Counted from the stretch's first letter, positions 53,127 to 62,657 are shown. The stretch is DNA of 64,000 nucleotides from JAXMEB01 sp046348545 (GCA_046348545.1 JAXMEB010000002.1:558001-622000), one strand, 5' to 3'. Notes: a model not told the origin generated them from the sequence alone. A program made the numbers and translations.

Positions 53127-53473
53127 AGCCGTCTAAAAGTCGACCAGGTATTTTATCAGTGACGATTAAAGACAAAGCAGTGTTGTACTGTGCCTATATG
53201 CCTTTTATTCGACACGGTGGCCTATTTATTCCGACTACAAAAGAATTTGAATTGGGTGATGAAGTATTTATGCTGCTCAATCTCATGGAAGAAAAAGAAA
53301 AACTACCAGTTACCGGCAAAGTTGTTTGGATTACGCCAAAAGGCGCTCAAGGCAACCGTGTCGCTGGTGTGGGGATCCAGTTCAACCAAACAGAAGGTGT
53401 GGTTGTACGAAATAAGATTGAAACCTACTTAGCGGGTGGTCTACAATCCGATCGCCCTACCCATACGATGTAA
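53096..53473 (+). CDS. pilZ: PilZ domain protein, type IV pilus type
   Basis: A 125-residue small PilZ protein (GILSVTIKDKAVLYCAYMPF; GGLFIPTTKEFELGDEVFML; GVGIQFNQTE). The RxxxR cyclic-di-GMP motif is not seen, as in the pilus-assembly PilZ proteins that act through protein partners. The ATG at 53096 follows GGGGATCACA and overlaps holB by 31 bases; an ATG eight codons upstream is less likely. Confidence 0.9.
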   Translation: MDAATHEPSIEPSKSRPGILSVTIKDKAVLYCAYMPFIRHGGLFIPTTKEFELGDEVFMLLNLMEEKEKLPVTGKVVWITPKGAQGNRVAGVGIQFNQTEGVVVRNKIETYLAGGLQSDRPTHTM

Positions 53474-53482
53474 TGGTATCCA

Positions 53483-54265
53483 ATGGTTTCATTTGTTGAT
53501 TCACACTGTCACTTAGATATGCTTGATTTATCCTCTTTTCCAAATGGATTAGCAGGTGCTCTTCAGCAAGCGGCTCAAAATCAAGTAACCCATTTCTTAT
53601 GCGTTTCGATTGATGATCGAAAGTATCAATCTTTACAGAAAATAGCTGAAACGTTTTCGAATGTTTATTTTTCGGTAGGGTTGCATCCGAATGATGAGCC
53701 TGAACGCATAATCACAGCAGCTGATTTGGTTGCACTCACCAACCACCGTAAATTAATTGCGATTGGTGAAACAGGTTTAGATTATTATCGAACCGCTGTT
53801 GGCGTTGAATGGCAAAAAAGAAGATTTGTTGCGCACATTGAAGCGGCACAGGCTTCAAAGAAACCATTGATTATTCATACTCGCCAAGCGAGAGCGGATA
53901 CCATTGATATTCTTTCTCGATACCCCATGGATGATATTGGGGGGGTTCTGCACTGTTTTACAGAAGACTGGGACACTGCTAAAGCAGCGCTTGATATGGG
54001 CCTTTATATTTCCTTTTCAGGCATTGTAACTTTTAAAAATGCGACTGAGATTCAGGATGTTGCGAAGAAAGTCCCTCTGGATAGGATGCTTATCGAGACA
54101 GACGCTCCTTATTTGGCGCCGGTGCCTTATCGAGGCAAGCCGAATTACCCTGCCTATGTTCGTCATGTCGCGGAATGTTTAGCGGTATTGCGTGAAGAAT
54201 CATTAGAAAAAATTGCTCAGGCGACGAGTGATAATTTTTTTAGGTTGTTTAAGGTTGTCCCATAA
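53483..54265 (+). CDS. tatD: TatD-family metal-dependent DNase
   Basis: A metal-dependent hydrolase with 3'-5' nuclease activity in known members. The 260 residues carry SHCHLDML near the start, IGETGLDYYR, PLIIHTRQAR, GVLHCFTED and LIETDAPYLAP, which supply the metal ligands. It is the last gene of the series. Bases 54266-54333 before the convergent RES gene hold no clear terminator. Confidence 0.94.
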   Translation: MVSFVDSHCHLDMLDLSSFPNGLAGALQQAAQNQVTHFLCVSIDDRKYQSLQKIAETFSNVYFSVGLHPNDEPERIITAADLVALTNHRKLIAIGETGLDYYRTAVGVEWQKRRFVAHIEAAQASKKPLIIHTRQARADTIDILSRYPMDDIGGVLHCFTEDWDTAKAALDMGLYISFSGIVTFKNATEIQDVAKKVPLDRMLIETDAPYLAPVPYRGKPNYPAYVRHVAECLAVLREESLEKIAQATSDNFFRLFKVVP

Positions 54266-54333
54266 AGCTCAAGACTAATATCTCAGCGATGCAGAACGTT
54301 GCTGAAACGATTTGGCAAATAAGTAATCGGCAC

Positions 54334-55023
54334 CTAAAAGGCGATACTAAGTAATTTTTTCCCAACCTGCTTTTCTATTCGAACGGTTCCATTATTCGGA
54401 TTAATAAAATAGGTTAAATAACAATTTAGAAGAGGGTTGCTTAATATATTTTTATTGAAAGCAACAACATTTAGACCCTCTGCATGTCTTGCTGAAGGAG
54501 CAAGCAAGCCAGGATGTCCTTCAGTTTGAAGTTGGCGTCCTATTTGTTGAGTAAAGGTATAATCATTAAATATCAGTTCAGGGTAATCTTTTGATTTCTC
54601 AGAAAGATCAATTAATATGGCATGACAATGAATATTATAAACGGCTCTTTCCCTAATGACTTCTTCATTCAAACCTTCTATACCTTGCTCACTTTTTAAT
54701 GCATGATATGCCGTCTCATAAATCGTAGTGATCTCAGTTAAAGAGCCATACCAACAAGCATATTGCCCATTACTATAGCGGGTATTGATATAATTTTCTC
54801 GCTTAAAAGGATATTCAATTGCTGTTGTATAGTAAAAACTTCTACTTAATAGGTCACTAGGTGCTTTCTTAATTCTGCTTTCTACTCGAATTGCGATCTG
54901 TTTTGAATCTTCGTCATGGAGGTCATACAAGTCATCAAACAAATCCTCACTGATTCTTAAAGAAGTAATGTTTCTTTTAATGATATGATTTAGTTCAACA
55001 TTACGCTCGAACAAACTGTTCAT
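54334..55023 (-). CDS. RES-domain toxin
   Basis: A 229-residue protein whose RES domain shows YINTRYSNGQYACWYGSLTE near residues 78-97, with YETAYHAL and then GLLAPSARHAEGLNVVAFN. RES toxins of known systems degrade NAD+. The Arg, Ser and Glu positions of the family appear in modified context, so activity is likely but unproven. It follows the antitoxin gene with a one-base overlap (TAATG), as expected for translational coupling. The pair lies between tatD and a Sel1-repeat gene and looks like an inserted accessory cassette. Confidence 0.85.
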   Translation of the reverse strand: MNSLFERNVELNHIIKRNITSLRISEDLFDDLYDLHDEDSKQIAIRVESRIKKAPSDLLSRSFYYTTAIEYPFKRENYINTRYSNGQYACWYGSLTEITTIYETAYHALKSEQGIEGLNEEVIRERAVYNIHCHAILIDLSEKSKDYPELIFNDYTFTQQIGRQLQTEGHPGLLAPSARHAEGLNVVAFNKNILSNPLLNCYLTYFINPNNGTVRIEKQVGKKLLSIAF

Positions 55024-55439
55024 TAATGGCCTCGTATAAAATCAAGATGACGAGCAACTTTAGCAAGCCCCAGCATACCTTCCTCTTGAATCAATTCTAA
55101 GGGAGAGAAGTTATTAAAAGCTTGATTTCGACGTTTTATCCAAGTGTGGCGAATCACGACGTTTTTAGGATAGAGCAATCGAAGCGCTTTATGAATAGAC
55201 AGCAAATAGCCTGCTCTATCTAACATATCTCTTGATTTTGGTAAGGATTTACCTTTCATATAATGTGTTAACGAGCTTCTACTTTTTATGCTTAGACCTA
55301 GGAAATTAAGCTTTGTAGCCTGATCTAGTTCCCATAATTCAAAAAGCCGCATTAACATGATTGTGAGCTTTTGCATTTCATGATCATTTAACTCACTAGG
55401 AGGGTATAAAAAATCAGATTTAGAAGAGATCTCAGCCAT
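55023..55439 (-). CDS. Xre/MbcA/ParS-type antitoxin (DUF2384)
   Basis: The 138-residue partner of the RES toxin. The N-terminal part is a helix-turn-helix-like region (SIKSRSSLTHYMKGKSLPKS). The C-terminal part has the toxin-binding module (AFNNFSPLELIQEEGMLGLAKVARHLDFIRG in overall order, ending DFIRGH). Such antitoxins neutralise the toxin and repress their own promoter. A candidate operator lies upstream (55504-55556). Confidence 0.85.
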   Translation of the reverse strand: MAEISSKSDFLYPPSELNDHEMQKLTIMLMRLFELWELDQATKLNFLGLSIKSRSSLTHYMKGKSLPKSRDMLDRAGYLLSIHKALRLLYPKNVVIRHTWIKRRNQAFNNFSPLELIQEEGMLGLAKVARHLDFIRGH

Positions 55440-55503
55440 TTGTGCTCAGATATTGAAGAATTATGATTAATAATATAGTTGAATGTATCTATAAAGTCAA
55501 AAA

Positions 55504-55556
55504 ATGTATTTACAAAGACATTCTGCTATTTTAGTGTAATTGCTCTGTAAATACAT
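55504..55556 (-). promoter_or_regulatory. candidate operator for the toxin-antitoxin operon
   Basis: ATGTATTTACA at 55504-55514 and TGTAAATACAT at 55546-55556 form an exact 11-bp inverted repeat 31 bases apart. They lie between the divergent antitoxin and Sel1 genes. The position and symmetry suit autoregulation by the helix-turn-helix antitoxin, and could also affect the Sel1/hut unit. Confidence 0.5.
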
Positions 55557-55625
55557 ACAGTTTAAATATCTAGTTTGAGCGCGTAGCATTTTATCAATTC
55601 CGCGTGGCGAAAAGGGACGTGAACG

Positions 55626-56483
55626 ATGCAAAAATTGGTTAGCTTGATTGCATGTGCATTTTTCTTAACGTCTGCCTATGCAGCAGACCCAGTCTCAATA
55701 CTAACTTTGAAGCAGAAAGCAAAAGCAGGTGATCCTGCCGCGCAGTATGAGCTTGGGCAGTATTATGAGCATCCAACACCCGACCAACCAACAAATCTTA
55801 TGATGGCACGATACTGGTATGAGCAAGCCGCCTCTTCTTATCCAGCGGCTGCTAAACGCCTTGGAGATTTATTAAGCTCAGGTACACTCGTTGCATCCGA
55901 TCCCATTGAGGCCACTCGATATTATCGCCAGGCTGTTCAAATGGGTTCTGCGCCAGCAGAGGTTGCCTTAGGTGATCTTTACGCTAAAGGGCAGGGTGTC
56001 AAACGAGATGAAAGTAAAATGCTAGCTTGCTATGAAGCTGGTAGCGCACATGGTAATGCAGACGCTCAATTTAAGTTGGCAGCTTTGTATGAAAAGGGAC
56101 AAGGTGTGAAAAGAGATTTGCAGATGGCCAATAAACTCTATGAAGAAGCGGCTCAACAGAATCATATTGATGCTCAACTTAGATTAGGGTACTTATATGA
56201 CAGGGGGAAAGGGGTCGAGAAAAACACGGAAAAATCACTGTATTGGTTACGCAAAGCAGCAGAATTAGGTCATACTCGAGCGCAGTATAAATTGGGTTGG
56301 GCTTTAACTCGCAGTAAAGAATTAGAAAATAAACCAGAGGCGCTAGCCTGGTTAACCTTAGCATCAGAAAAAGGTTCACGTTTAAGCGGTATGTATCGAA
56401 AAAAATTAACTCGACAGCTTTCTCAAGAAGAATTAGAAGCTTCGCATAACATGCTGTTAGCGATGCGTGAGCAAGGATTGTAG
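55626..56483 (+). CDS. secreted Sel1-repeat protein
   Basis: A 285-residue protein with a signal peptide (MQKLVSLIACAFFLTSAYAA) and about six Sel1-like repeats. Each repeat has a pattern such as GDPAAQYELGQYY, GNADAQFKLAALYEKGQGVKRD and HIDAQLRLGYLYDRGKGVEK. Such solenoids mediate protein-protein contacts; in Legionella relatives several act in host interaction. The short C-terminal part ends with a charged helix. It precedes hutG by one base after the stop, so it may be part of the hut transcript although it has no metabolic role that I can infer. Confidence 0.88.
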   Translation: MQKLVSLIACAFFLTSAYAADPVSILTLKQKAKAGDPAAQYELGQYYEHPTPDQPTNLMMARYWYEQAASSYPAAAKRLGDLLSSGTLVASDPIEATRYYRQAVQMGSAPAEVALGDLYAKGQGVKRDESKMLACYEAGSAHGNADAQFKLAALYEKGQGVKRDLQMANKLYEEAAQQNHIDAQLRLGYLYDRGKGVEKNTEKSLYWLRKAAELGHTRAQYKLGWALTRSKELENKPEALAWLTLASEKGSRLSGMYRKKLTRQLSQEELEASHNMLLAMREQGL

Positions 56484-56484
56484 C

Positions 56485-57471
56485 ATGAAGCAAACGTGGG
56501 CCTCATGGTATGAGCCGCCTCAAATCCAGGACTGGTCTGGTCGAAAGGAAGAAACGGTCTGTCGATATTATCAAATTATTCACTGCTTAGATTTAACTAA
56601 ACAAGAGGCATGGGAGTCACTTTCCAGCAGAAAGACAAAGGTTATCATTTTAGGCTTTTGTAGTGATGAAGGGGTAAAGCGGAACCAAGGGCGAGTCGGT
56701 GCGAAAGAAGGGCCTACTCAGCTTAGAAATAAGTTTGGAAAATTACCACTTCATTTTCTAGGTCACGATTTTGATATTGTCGACGGTGGTAATATTACTT
56801 GTAATGGTGATTTGGAAGCGAGCCAAACAGCATTGGGACATTTGATTTGTGAAATCCGTCGTCGGGGTATTTTACCGATTGTATTGGGGGGTGGGCATGA
56901 AACAGCGTGGGGACATTATTTAGGACTTCATGAGACCGCAGGAGAAGCCTTCGGTATTATTAACTTTGATGCACATCTCGATATGCGTCCGTTAGCTCAA
57001 CATCCTGCAGTTGGAACGAGCGGGACATCTTTTTTACAAATTGCAGAGATGCGAAAAAAATCACAATTACCTTTTCACTATGCTTGTCTTGGACTTCAAA
57101 TGACTGGTAATGCCGATGCATTATTTCAAACCATGACCACATGGGGTGTGAAGCCCGTCTTTGCAAAAGATTGGTTTTTAAAGCCAGATCGCGTGAAGGA
57201 AGTAATTCAATACTACGTTCAGAATTTTGATTCGCTGTATGTCAGCATTTGCTTAGATGTCTTTTCAGAAAGTGTGGCACCGGGTGTTAGCGCGCCAAGT
57301 GCCTTAGGTTTATTTCCTTACCATGTTATTTTTCCGTTACAAAAATTAGCAGAGTCAGGAAAAATAATTGGCTTAGATATTGTAGAATTGGCACCTAATC
57401 TAGACCAAAATGATCAAACAGCACGGTTAGGTGCAAGTTTATTAGCAGAATTCTTATATTGTCTTAAATGA
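56485..57471 (+). CDS. hutG: formimidoylglutamase HutG
   Basis: HutG hydrolyses N-formimino-glutamate to glutamate and formamide, the last step of histidine degradation. The protein has the arginase/agmatinase fold with metal ligands in LGGGHETAWGHYLG, NFDAHLDMRP and SICLDVFSESVAPGVSAP. Length is normal. The ATG at 56485 follows AAGGA at eight bases; an upstream GTG in the Sel1 gene is less likely. It is the first of four hut genes. Confidence 0.93.
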   Translation: MKQTWASWYEPPQIQDWSGRKEETVCRYYQIIHCLDLTKQEAWESLSSRKTKVIILGFCSDEGVKRNQGRVGAKEGPTQLRNKFGKLPLHFLGHDFDIVDGGNITCNGDLEASQTALGHLICEIRRRGILPIVLGGGHETAWGHYLGLHETAGEAFGIINFDAHLDMRPLAQHPAVGTSGTSFLQIAEMRKKSQLPFHYACLGLQMTGNADALFQTMTTWGVKPVFAKDWFLKPDRVKEVIQYYVQNFDSLYVSICLDVFSESVAPGVSAPSALGLFPYHVIFPLQKLAESGKIIGLDIVELAPNLDQNDQTARLGASLLAEFLYCLK

Positions 57472-57483
57472 AGTACATGACAC

Positions 57484-58722
57484 ATGAATGATTCAACGCT
57501 ATGGCGTTGCCACCGATTGGCACGAGGATTGCCGGCTCTCCCTGTGATTGAGGATGGCGGGATTGTCACTCAAAAAGAAAAAATCCTTTGGGTGGGAACG
57601 ATTGCAGATTTGCCATCTGATTTGGCTTCCAAGATTCAAACGACACATGAATTTCCAGGACAATGTATTACACCTGGCCTGGTGGATTGCCATACTCACT
57701 TGGTTTATGCCGGTGTACGAGCGCATGAATGGGCCGGAAGATTAAGCGGAGAGAGCTACGAATCGATTGCCAAGAAAGGGGGAGGGATTCAGTACACTGT
57801 TCAGCGAACACAACAAGTTTCGGAAGAAGGTTTATTTAAGATCTCAAGCCAAAGATTGCAAGCGATGTGTGAAGCGGGTGTCACCACGGTGGAAATTAAA
57901 TCTGGGTATGGATTAGAATTTGAAACAGAAGCCAAAATACTCAAAGTTGCAAAAAGCTTAAGTGAAATTTATCCGGTTACCATTCAAAAGACTTATTTAG
58001 GATTGCATGCATTACCGATCCAAGACGCTAAAAATCGTAGAGCTTACTTAAAACGAGTGACTGAAGACATATTGCCTAAATTGGTTGATATGCGATTGGT
58101 TGATGCGGTTGATGCTTTTTGCGATCATATTGCATTTACAGCACGTGAAGTAGAAACTTTTTTTAAAGCTGCGCAGCGCTTTAATTTGCCCTTAAAGTTA
58201 CATGCAGAACAACTCTCTGATTCTGAAGGTTCACAATTAGCGGTACAACATCAGGCATTATCGGTTGATCATTTGGAATATCTTTCAGATGCCGGCATTA
58301 AAGCGTTAGCAAGCAGCCAAACCGTCGCTGTGTTGTTACCAGTCGCTTATTACTATTTAAAAGCCTCCCAGAAACCACCGATTGAAAAATTACGCGCTCA
58401 TCAAATTAACATGGCAATTGCAACAGATTGTAATCCGGGATCAAGTCCTACCACTTCACTCTTGCTTGCGATGAACATGGCATGTATGTTATTTGAGATG
58501 ACACCTGAGGAAGCCTTTTTAGGAGTGACCTACCATGCAGCAAAAGCACTTGGTTTAAGTGATCGTTATGGTAGCTTGGAGCCGGGTAAGATCGCAGATT
58601 TTGCTGTTTGGGATATTGAACATCCCATTGAGTTGGTTGCTCACTTAGGTATGAATCCCTGCCAAGCCGTTATCAAGGAAGGACGACTAGTTTATGACAA
58701 AAAGCGTTTTAAATCGATTTGA
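57484..58722 (+). CDS. hutI: imidazolonepropionase HutI
   Basis: HutI opens the imidazolone ring to give N-formimino-glutamate. The 412-residue amidohydrolase has VDCHTHLVYAGVRAHEW near the start, VEIKSGYGLEFETE and HAEQLSDSEG with metal-binding His. NMAIATDCNPGSSPT and GLSDRYGSLEPGKIADFAVW close the barrel. The stop overlaps hutU by 29 bases. All the catalytic motifs are present. Confidence 0.95.
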   Translation: MNDSTLWRCHRLARGLPALPVIEDGGIVTQKEKILWVGTIADLPSDLASKIQTTHEFPGQCITPGLVDCHTHLVYAGVRAHEWAGRLSGESYESIAKKGGGIQYTVQRTQQVSEEGLFKISSQRLQAMCEAGVTTVEIKSGYGLEFETEAKILKVAKSLSEIYPVTIQKTYLGLHALPIQDAKNRRAYLKRVTEDILPKLVDMRLVDAVDAFCDHIAFTAREVETFFKAAQRFNLPLKLHAEQLSDSEGSQLAVQHQALSVDHLEYLSDAGIKALASSQTVAVLLPVAYYYLKASQKPPIEKLRAHQINMAIATDCNPGSSPTTSLLLAMNMACMLFEMTPEEAFLGVTYHAAKALGLSDRYGSLEPGKIADFAVWDIEHPIELVAHLGMNPCQAVIKEGRLVYDKKRFKSI

Positions 58723-60373
58723 TCCTAATCGTCATATTCGGGCCTATCGTGGCAATCTACTGCATGCAAAAAGCTGGCTCACAGAAGCTCCTCTTCGTAT
58801 GTTGATGAATAACCTCGATCCCGCTGTAGCTGAAAATCCCGCACAATTGATTGTCTATGGTGGCATGGGACGTGCAGTGAGAGATTGGGATTCATACGAT
58901 AAGATGATCAAAGTTCTCACGCGTTTAGAGGAAGATGAGACCTTATTAGTTCAGTCTGGCAAGCCTGTTGGTGTGTTTCAAACCCATCCTGATGCTCCTC
59001 GTGTATTAATTGCAAATTCAAATTTAGTTCCACATTGGGCTAATTGGAAACATTTTAATGAGCTTGATCAGAAAGGTCTTATGATGTATGGCCAAATGAC
59101 AGCCGGCTCTTGGATATATATTGGCAGCCAAGGGATCATCCAGGGAACTTATGAAACCTTTCAGTCTGCTGCTGATAAACACTATCAAGGACAGCTTCGT
59201 GGTAAATGGATTTTAACAGCAGGATTAGGTGGCATGGGCGGCGCGCAGCCTCTTGCTGCAACCATGGCCGGTGCTTCGATATTAGTTGTTGAATGTGATC
59301 CAACCCGTATCGAACGCAGGTTACACATGAAGTATCTCGATACTATGTGCACATCACTGGATGAAGCGATTAAATTAATTGAAGATGCAACCGAAAAAAA
59401 TCAACCTATCTCGGTAGGCTTACTTGGTAATGCAGCGGAAATTCTACCGCTTTGCGTACAAAAAGGCATTCGGCCAGATTTTGTCACTGATCAGACTAGT
59501 GCACATGATCCGCTAAATGGTTATTTACCAATTGGGTATACGCTCGAGCAAGCGGCTATAGAGCGAGAGAAAAATCCAGTACAAGTGATTCAAGATGCGA
59601 AGGCTTCGATGGCGATACACGTGAAGGGCATGTTAGATTTTCATCAACAAGGCGTCCCAACATTTGATTATGGTAATAATATTCGTCAAATGGCATTGGA
59701 AGCGGGTCTTGAGAATGCGTTTAATTTTCCAGGATTTGTGCCCGCTTATATCCGTCCTTTATTTTGCAAAGGCATTGGACCTTTTAGATGGGCGGCTTTA
59801 TCGGGTGATCCACAAGATATTGCATTCACAGACAAATTAGTTAAATCGCTTTTTCCACAACATCTCACGCTCCATCGATGGCTTGATGAGGCACAATCGA
59901 AAATAAGCTATCAAGGACTACCAGCGCGTATTTGCTGGCTGGGATTGGGAGAGCGAGCGAAAGTGGGCTTAGCATTCAACAGCGCGGTCGCAAAAGGTGA
60001 TCTGAAAGCGCCGATTGTGATTGGTCGTGATCATTTGGATTCCGGATCGGTTGCCAGTCCAAACCGGGAAACAGAGTCGATGTTAGATGGTAGTGATGCC
60101 GTCTCAGATTGGCCGTTTTTAAATGCACTATTAAATTGTGCTAGTGGTGCCACTTGGGTCAGCATTCATCATGGTGGCGGCGTGGGCATGGGCTTTTCTC
60201 AACATGCTGGGTTTGTGATCGTTGCTGATGGCACAGCAGTGGCTGCCAAGCGGTTAGAACGTGTATTGACAAATGATCCGGCAACGGGGGTAATGCGACA
60301 TGCAGATGCGGGTTATGAAGAGGCTCTGAACTGCGCTAGAGCACATCATTTAGATTTACCTTCTGTAGGATAA
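58694..60373 (+). CDS. hutU: urocanate hydratase HutU
   Basis: HutU converts urocanate to imidazolone propionate with a tightly bound NAD+. The 559 residues contain RGNLLHAKSWLTEAPLRMLM, the NAD site TAGLGGMGGAQPLA, VTDQTSAHDPLNGYLP and the active-site region GLPARICWLGLGER with its conserved Cys. Start and length fit the family. It sits between hutI and hutH, each with overlap or a gap of only a few bases. Confidence 0.96.
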   Translation: MTKSVLNRFDPNRHIRAYRGNLLHAKSWLTEAPLRMLMNNLDPAVAENPAQLIVYGGMGRAVRDWDSYDKMIKVLTRLEEDETLLVQSGKPVGVFQTHPDAPRVLIANSNLVPHWANWKHFNELDQKGLMMYGQMTAGSWIYIGSQGIIQGTYETFQSAADKHYQGQLRGKWILTAGLGGMGGAQPLAATMAGASILVVECDPTRIERRLHMKYLDTMCTSLDEAIKLIEDATEKNQPISVGLLGNAAEILPLCVQKGIRPDFVTDQTSAHDPLNGYLPIGYTLEQAAIEREKNPVQVIQDAKASMAIHVKGMLDFHQQGVPTFDYGNNIRQMALEAGLENAFNFPGFVPAYIRPLFCKGIGPFRWAALSGDPQDIAFTDKLVKSLFPQHLTLHRWLDEAQSKISYQGLPARICWLGLGERAKVGLAFNSAVAKGDLKAPIVIGRDHLDSGSVASPNRETESMLDGSDAVSDWPFLNALLNCASGATWVSIHHGGGVGMGFSQHAGFVIVADGTAVAAKRLERVLTNDPATGVMRHADAGYEEALNCARAHHLDLPSVG

Positions 60374-60378
60374 AGAAG

Positions 60379-61920
60379 ATGTCGGAGATAGTACTAGAAG
60401 CAGGGATGCTGACATTAAAGACGTTGTCAGAACTACGCCATCAAAAAATTGTGCTTTCAAAAGAATCGGAAAATCAAATTCACGCCTCGCATCAATACAT
60501 TCAAGAAGTGATTCAAAGTGGTCAAACTATTTATGGTGTGAATACAGGGTTTGGAAAACTTGCTAATCAGCGTATTGCTCCAAAAGATTTAACAATTCTG
60601 CAGCATAATTTGATTCTATCGCACGCGGTTGGAGTGGGCGAGGCGCTCCCAAATGAGATTGTAGCTTTGATTTTACTCTTGAAGATAAACAGCCTTGCCT
60701 TGGGGTTTTCGGGGGTTAGTCTAAATCTGGTTCATCGACTCGTCTCTTTATTCAATGAGAAAATTTATCCTAAGGTGCCAGCTAAGGGATCCGTGGGCGC
60801 ATCTGGAGATTTAGCGCCTTTAGCGCATATATCTTGTACTTTACTGGGGGTTGGAGACTGCTGGTATCAGGGGAAATGGCGGCCAGCTAGTGTGGTGTTA
60901 AAAGAGTCTAAGCAGGAACCACTACAGCTAGGGCCTAAAGAAGGATTAGCCTTGATCAACGGGACACAAGTCTCAACAGCGATAGCGGTAGACGCTCTTA
61001 TAAAAGTACGGACACTATTTGAGACCGCATTAATTGCAGGTTCACTGACATTAGATGCTGTGATGGGCAGTGATTTACCATTTATCGGAGATATTCATCG
61101 TATTCGTGGGCAATCGGGTCAGCAAAAAGTGGCTGCTTGTCTCTTGGGGCTCATGTCAGAGAGTGAGATAAGGAGAAGTCATGCAGAACATTGTGATAAA
61201 GTGCAGGATCCTTATTCGTTGCGGTGTCAGCCTCAAGTGATGGGCGCGATATTAGATCAGATACAATATTGTGCTGATATTTTGGAAAAAGAATGTAATG
61301 CGGTAACTGATAATCCGCTGATTTTCTCGAATGAAAGGCGTATTTTATCGGGAGGAAATTTTCATGCTGAATATGTTGCTTTTGCGGCCGATGCGCTTGC
61401 GATTGCTATCTCAGAAATCAGCGCGTTATCAGAGCGTCGAATTGCCTTGTTGATGGATAATCACATGAGTGGTTTGCCTCTATTTTTGGTGCGAGAGCCT
61501 GGTTTAAATTCAGGGCTTATGATTGCTCAAGTGACAGCGGCTGCGTTGGCCAGTGAGAATAAATCGCTTTGTTTCCCGAATAGTGTTGATAGTTTGCCGA
61601 CATCCGCCAATCAGGAAGACCATGTGAGCATGGCGACTCATGCTGCTTGGCGTTTGCATAGGATGCTTGACAATTTAGCGAGTATTTTAGCCATTGAGTT
61701 GATCGCTGCTTGCCAAGGGATTGATTTTAGATCACCCTTAAAAACGGCAATGCAATTGATGAAAATGCATCAAGCCGTTCGTCAACGGGTTGCATTTATC
61801 GAAAAAGACAGATGGTTAGCACCTGACATAGAAATAATAAAAATAGCCGTGCTAGAAGGTGTATTTGCTTTAAAGGCTGAAAAAGATTTAAATAGTGAAT
61901 CGCTTTGGAAAAAATCATAA
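60379..61920 (+). CDS. hutH: histidine ammonia-lyase HutH
   Basis: HutH removes ammonia from histidine to yield urocanate. The self-forming MIO cofactor comes from Ala-Ser-Gly at residues 141-143 in GSVGASGDLAPLAH. VNTGFGKLAN, NGTQVSTAIAV, VQDPYSLRCQPQVMG and the late TSANQEDHVSM are all present. With hutG, hutI and hutU the complete histidine-to-glutamate route is encoded here. No hutC regulator or histidine transporter lies in the window. Confidence 0.96.
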   Translation: MSEIVLEAGMLTLKTLSELRHQKIVLSKESENQIHASHQYIQEVIQSGQTIYGVNTGFGKLANQRIAPKDLTILQHNLILSHAVGVGEALPNEIVALILLLKINSLALGFSGVSLNLVHRLVSLFNEKIYPKVPAKGSVGASGDLAPLAHISCTLLGVGDCWYQGKWRPASVVLKESKQEPLQLGPKEGLALINGTQVSTAIAVDALIKVRTLFETALIAGSLTLDAVMGSDLPFIGDIHRIRGQSGQQKVAACLLGLMSESEIRRSHAEHCDKVQDPYSLRCQPQVMGAILDQIQYCADILEKECNAVTDNPLIFSNERRILSGGNFHAEYVAFAADALAIAISEISALSERRIALLMDNHMSGLPLFLVREPGLNSGLMIAQVTAAALASENKSLCFPNSVDSLPTSANQEDHVSMATHAAWRLHRMLDNLASILAIELIAACQGIDFRSPLKTAMQLMKMHQAVRQRVAFIEKDRWLAPDIEIIKIAVLEGVFALKAEKDLNSESLWKKS

Positions 61921-61934
61921 GAAAGGAGATGACT

Positions 61935-62204
61935 ATGCGTGAATTATCAGTTCAAGAACAAGTAGCTGCCCACGGTGGAGCGAATATCATTTCAGATACC
62001 TTATCTGCGGTTTTCTCTGATGGTCTCACAAATTCAGAAATTGGCCTCTTAGCCTTTGGCGCAATCGGTGGGTTTTCAGCTGGCATTGTTGTAGGGAATT
62101 CGACGGTTGTTTCAGTGGTTAGTGTTGCTGCTTTACTGGGTGGTGGTTTTCTGGCTTATCAATGGTACTTTGATAAAGATGATGCAGCGGCTTCACCGAA
62201 TTAG
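61935..62204 (+). CDS. bacteriocin-like peptide with double-glycine leader
   Basis: An 89-residue product. The 15-residue leader MRELSVQEQVAAHGG is close to classical Gly-Gly leaders. The mature part is hydrophobic and Gly-rich (LLAFGAIGGFSAGIVVG; VAALLGGGFLAYQW), like pore-forming class II bacteriocins, and ends with an acidic tail. GAAAGGAG lies before the ATG at 61935. The gene follows hutH by 14 bases, so it would be co-expressed with histidine degradation. No dedicated transporter or immunity gene is adjacent. Activity is unproven. Confidence 0.7.
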   Translation: MRELSVQEQVAAHGGANIISDTLSAVFSDGLTNSEIGLLAFGAIGGFSAGIVVGNSTVVSVVSVAALLGGGFLAYQWYFDKDDAAASPN

Positions 62205-62246
62205 TTGGTGTTGAACTCGAAATTAAATAGAAATTTTGTCTGTAAG

Positions 62247-62264
62247 GGCCGGTTGCTACCGGCC
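62247..62264 (+). terminator. GC-rich hairpin after the hut operon
   Basis: GGCCGGT and ACCGGCC form a 7-bp stem with a 4-base loop, 43 bases after the peptide stop. There is no T tract, so it may be a weak or factor-dependent terminator or an mRNA-protecting hairpin. Confidence 0.5.
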
Positions 62265-62318
62265 GTATCAAATATCATGCGTGTACGAATGCAGAGTCTC
62301 TGCTCATAGTGAAGATGT

Positions 62319-62516
62319 TTAGATTTTAAGCGTATTGCTCGGACGGACTTCTGCTTGAAGTGCCTTGTTCAGAATTTGATTGCCAGCTTCTTCAATAGCA
62401 ACAAAACGCGGTGTTAAGACGCGTTGCGTGATTTGATCTGCAATATGACCCGTTACAGTTTTTAAGTCACTTTCCGTTGCTTCTAATTGTCTTTTATATA
62501 AGGTGAGTGTTGTCAT
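62319..62516 (-). CDS. small uncharacterised protein
   Basis: A 65-residue protein (MTTLTLYKRQLEATESDLKT start) that is predicted to be mostly helical and soluble. I do not recognise it. It has no signal peptide. It ends in the region after the hut operon and converges on it. Confidence rests on a full-length frame with a plausible start only. Confidence 0.4.
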   Translation of the reverse strand: MTTLTLYKRQLEATESDLKTVTGHIADQITQRVLTPRFVAIEEAGNQILNKALQAEVRPSNTLKI

Positions 62517-62657
62517 CTCTGTATGGTACTTATCTTAACTATAAAGTTAGTTAGTATTACTATATTAATTTATCGTCCATCTTATCTTCAATGAGTTAGG
62601 TTGTAAAGTAACTTTTTGACCAGTGGATGATTTAATCCGATGGATGGTTGTTATCAA

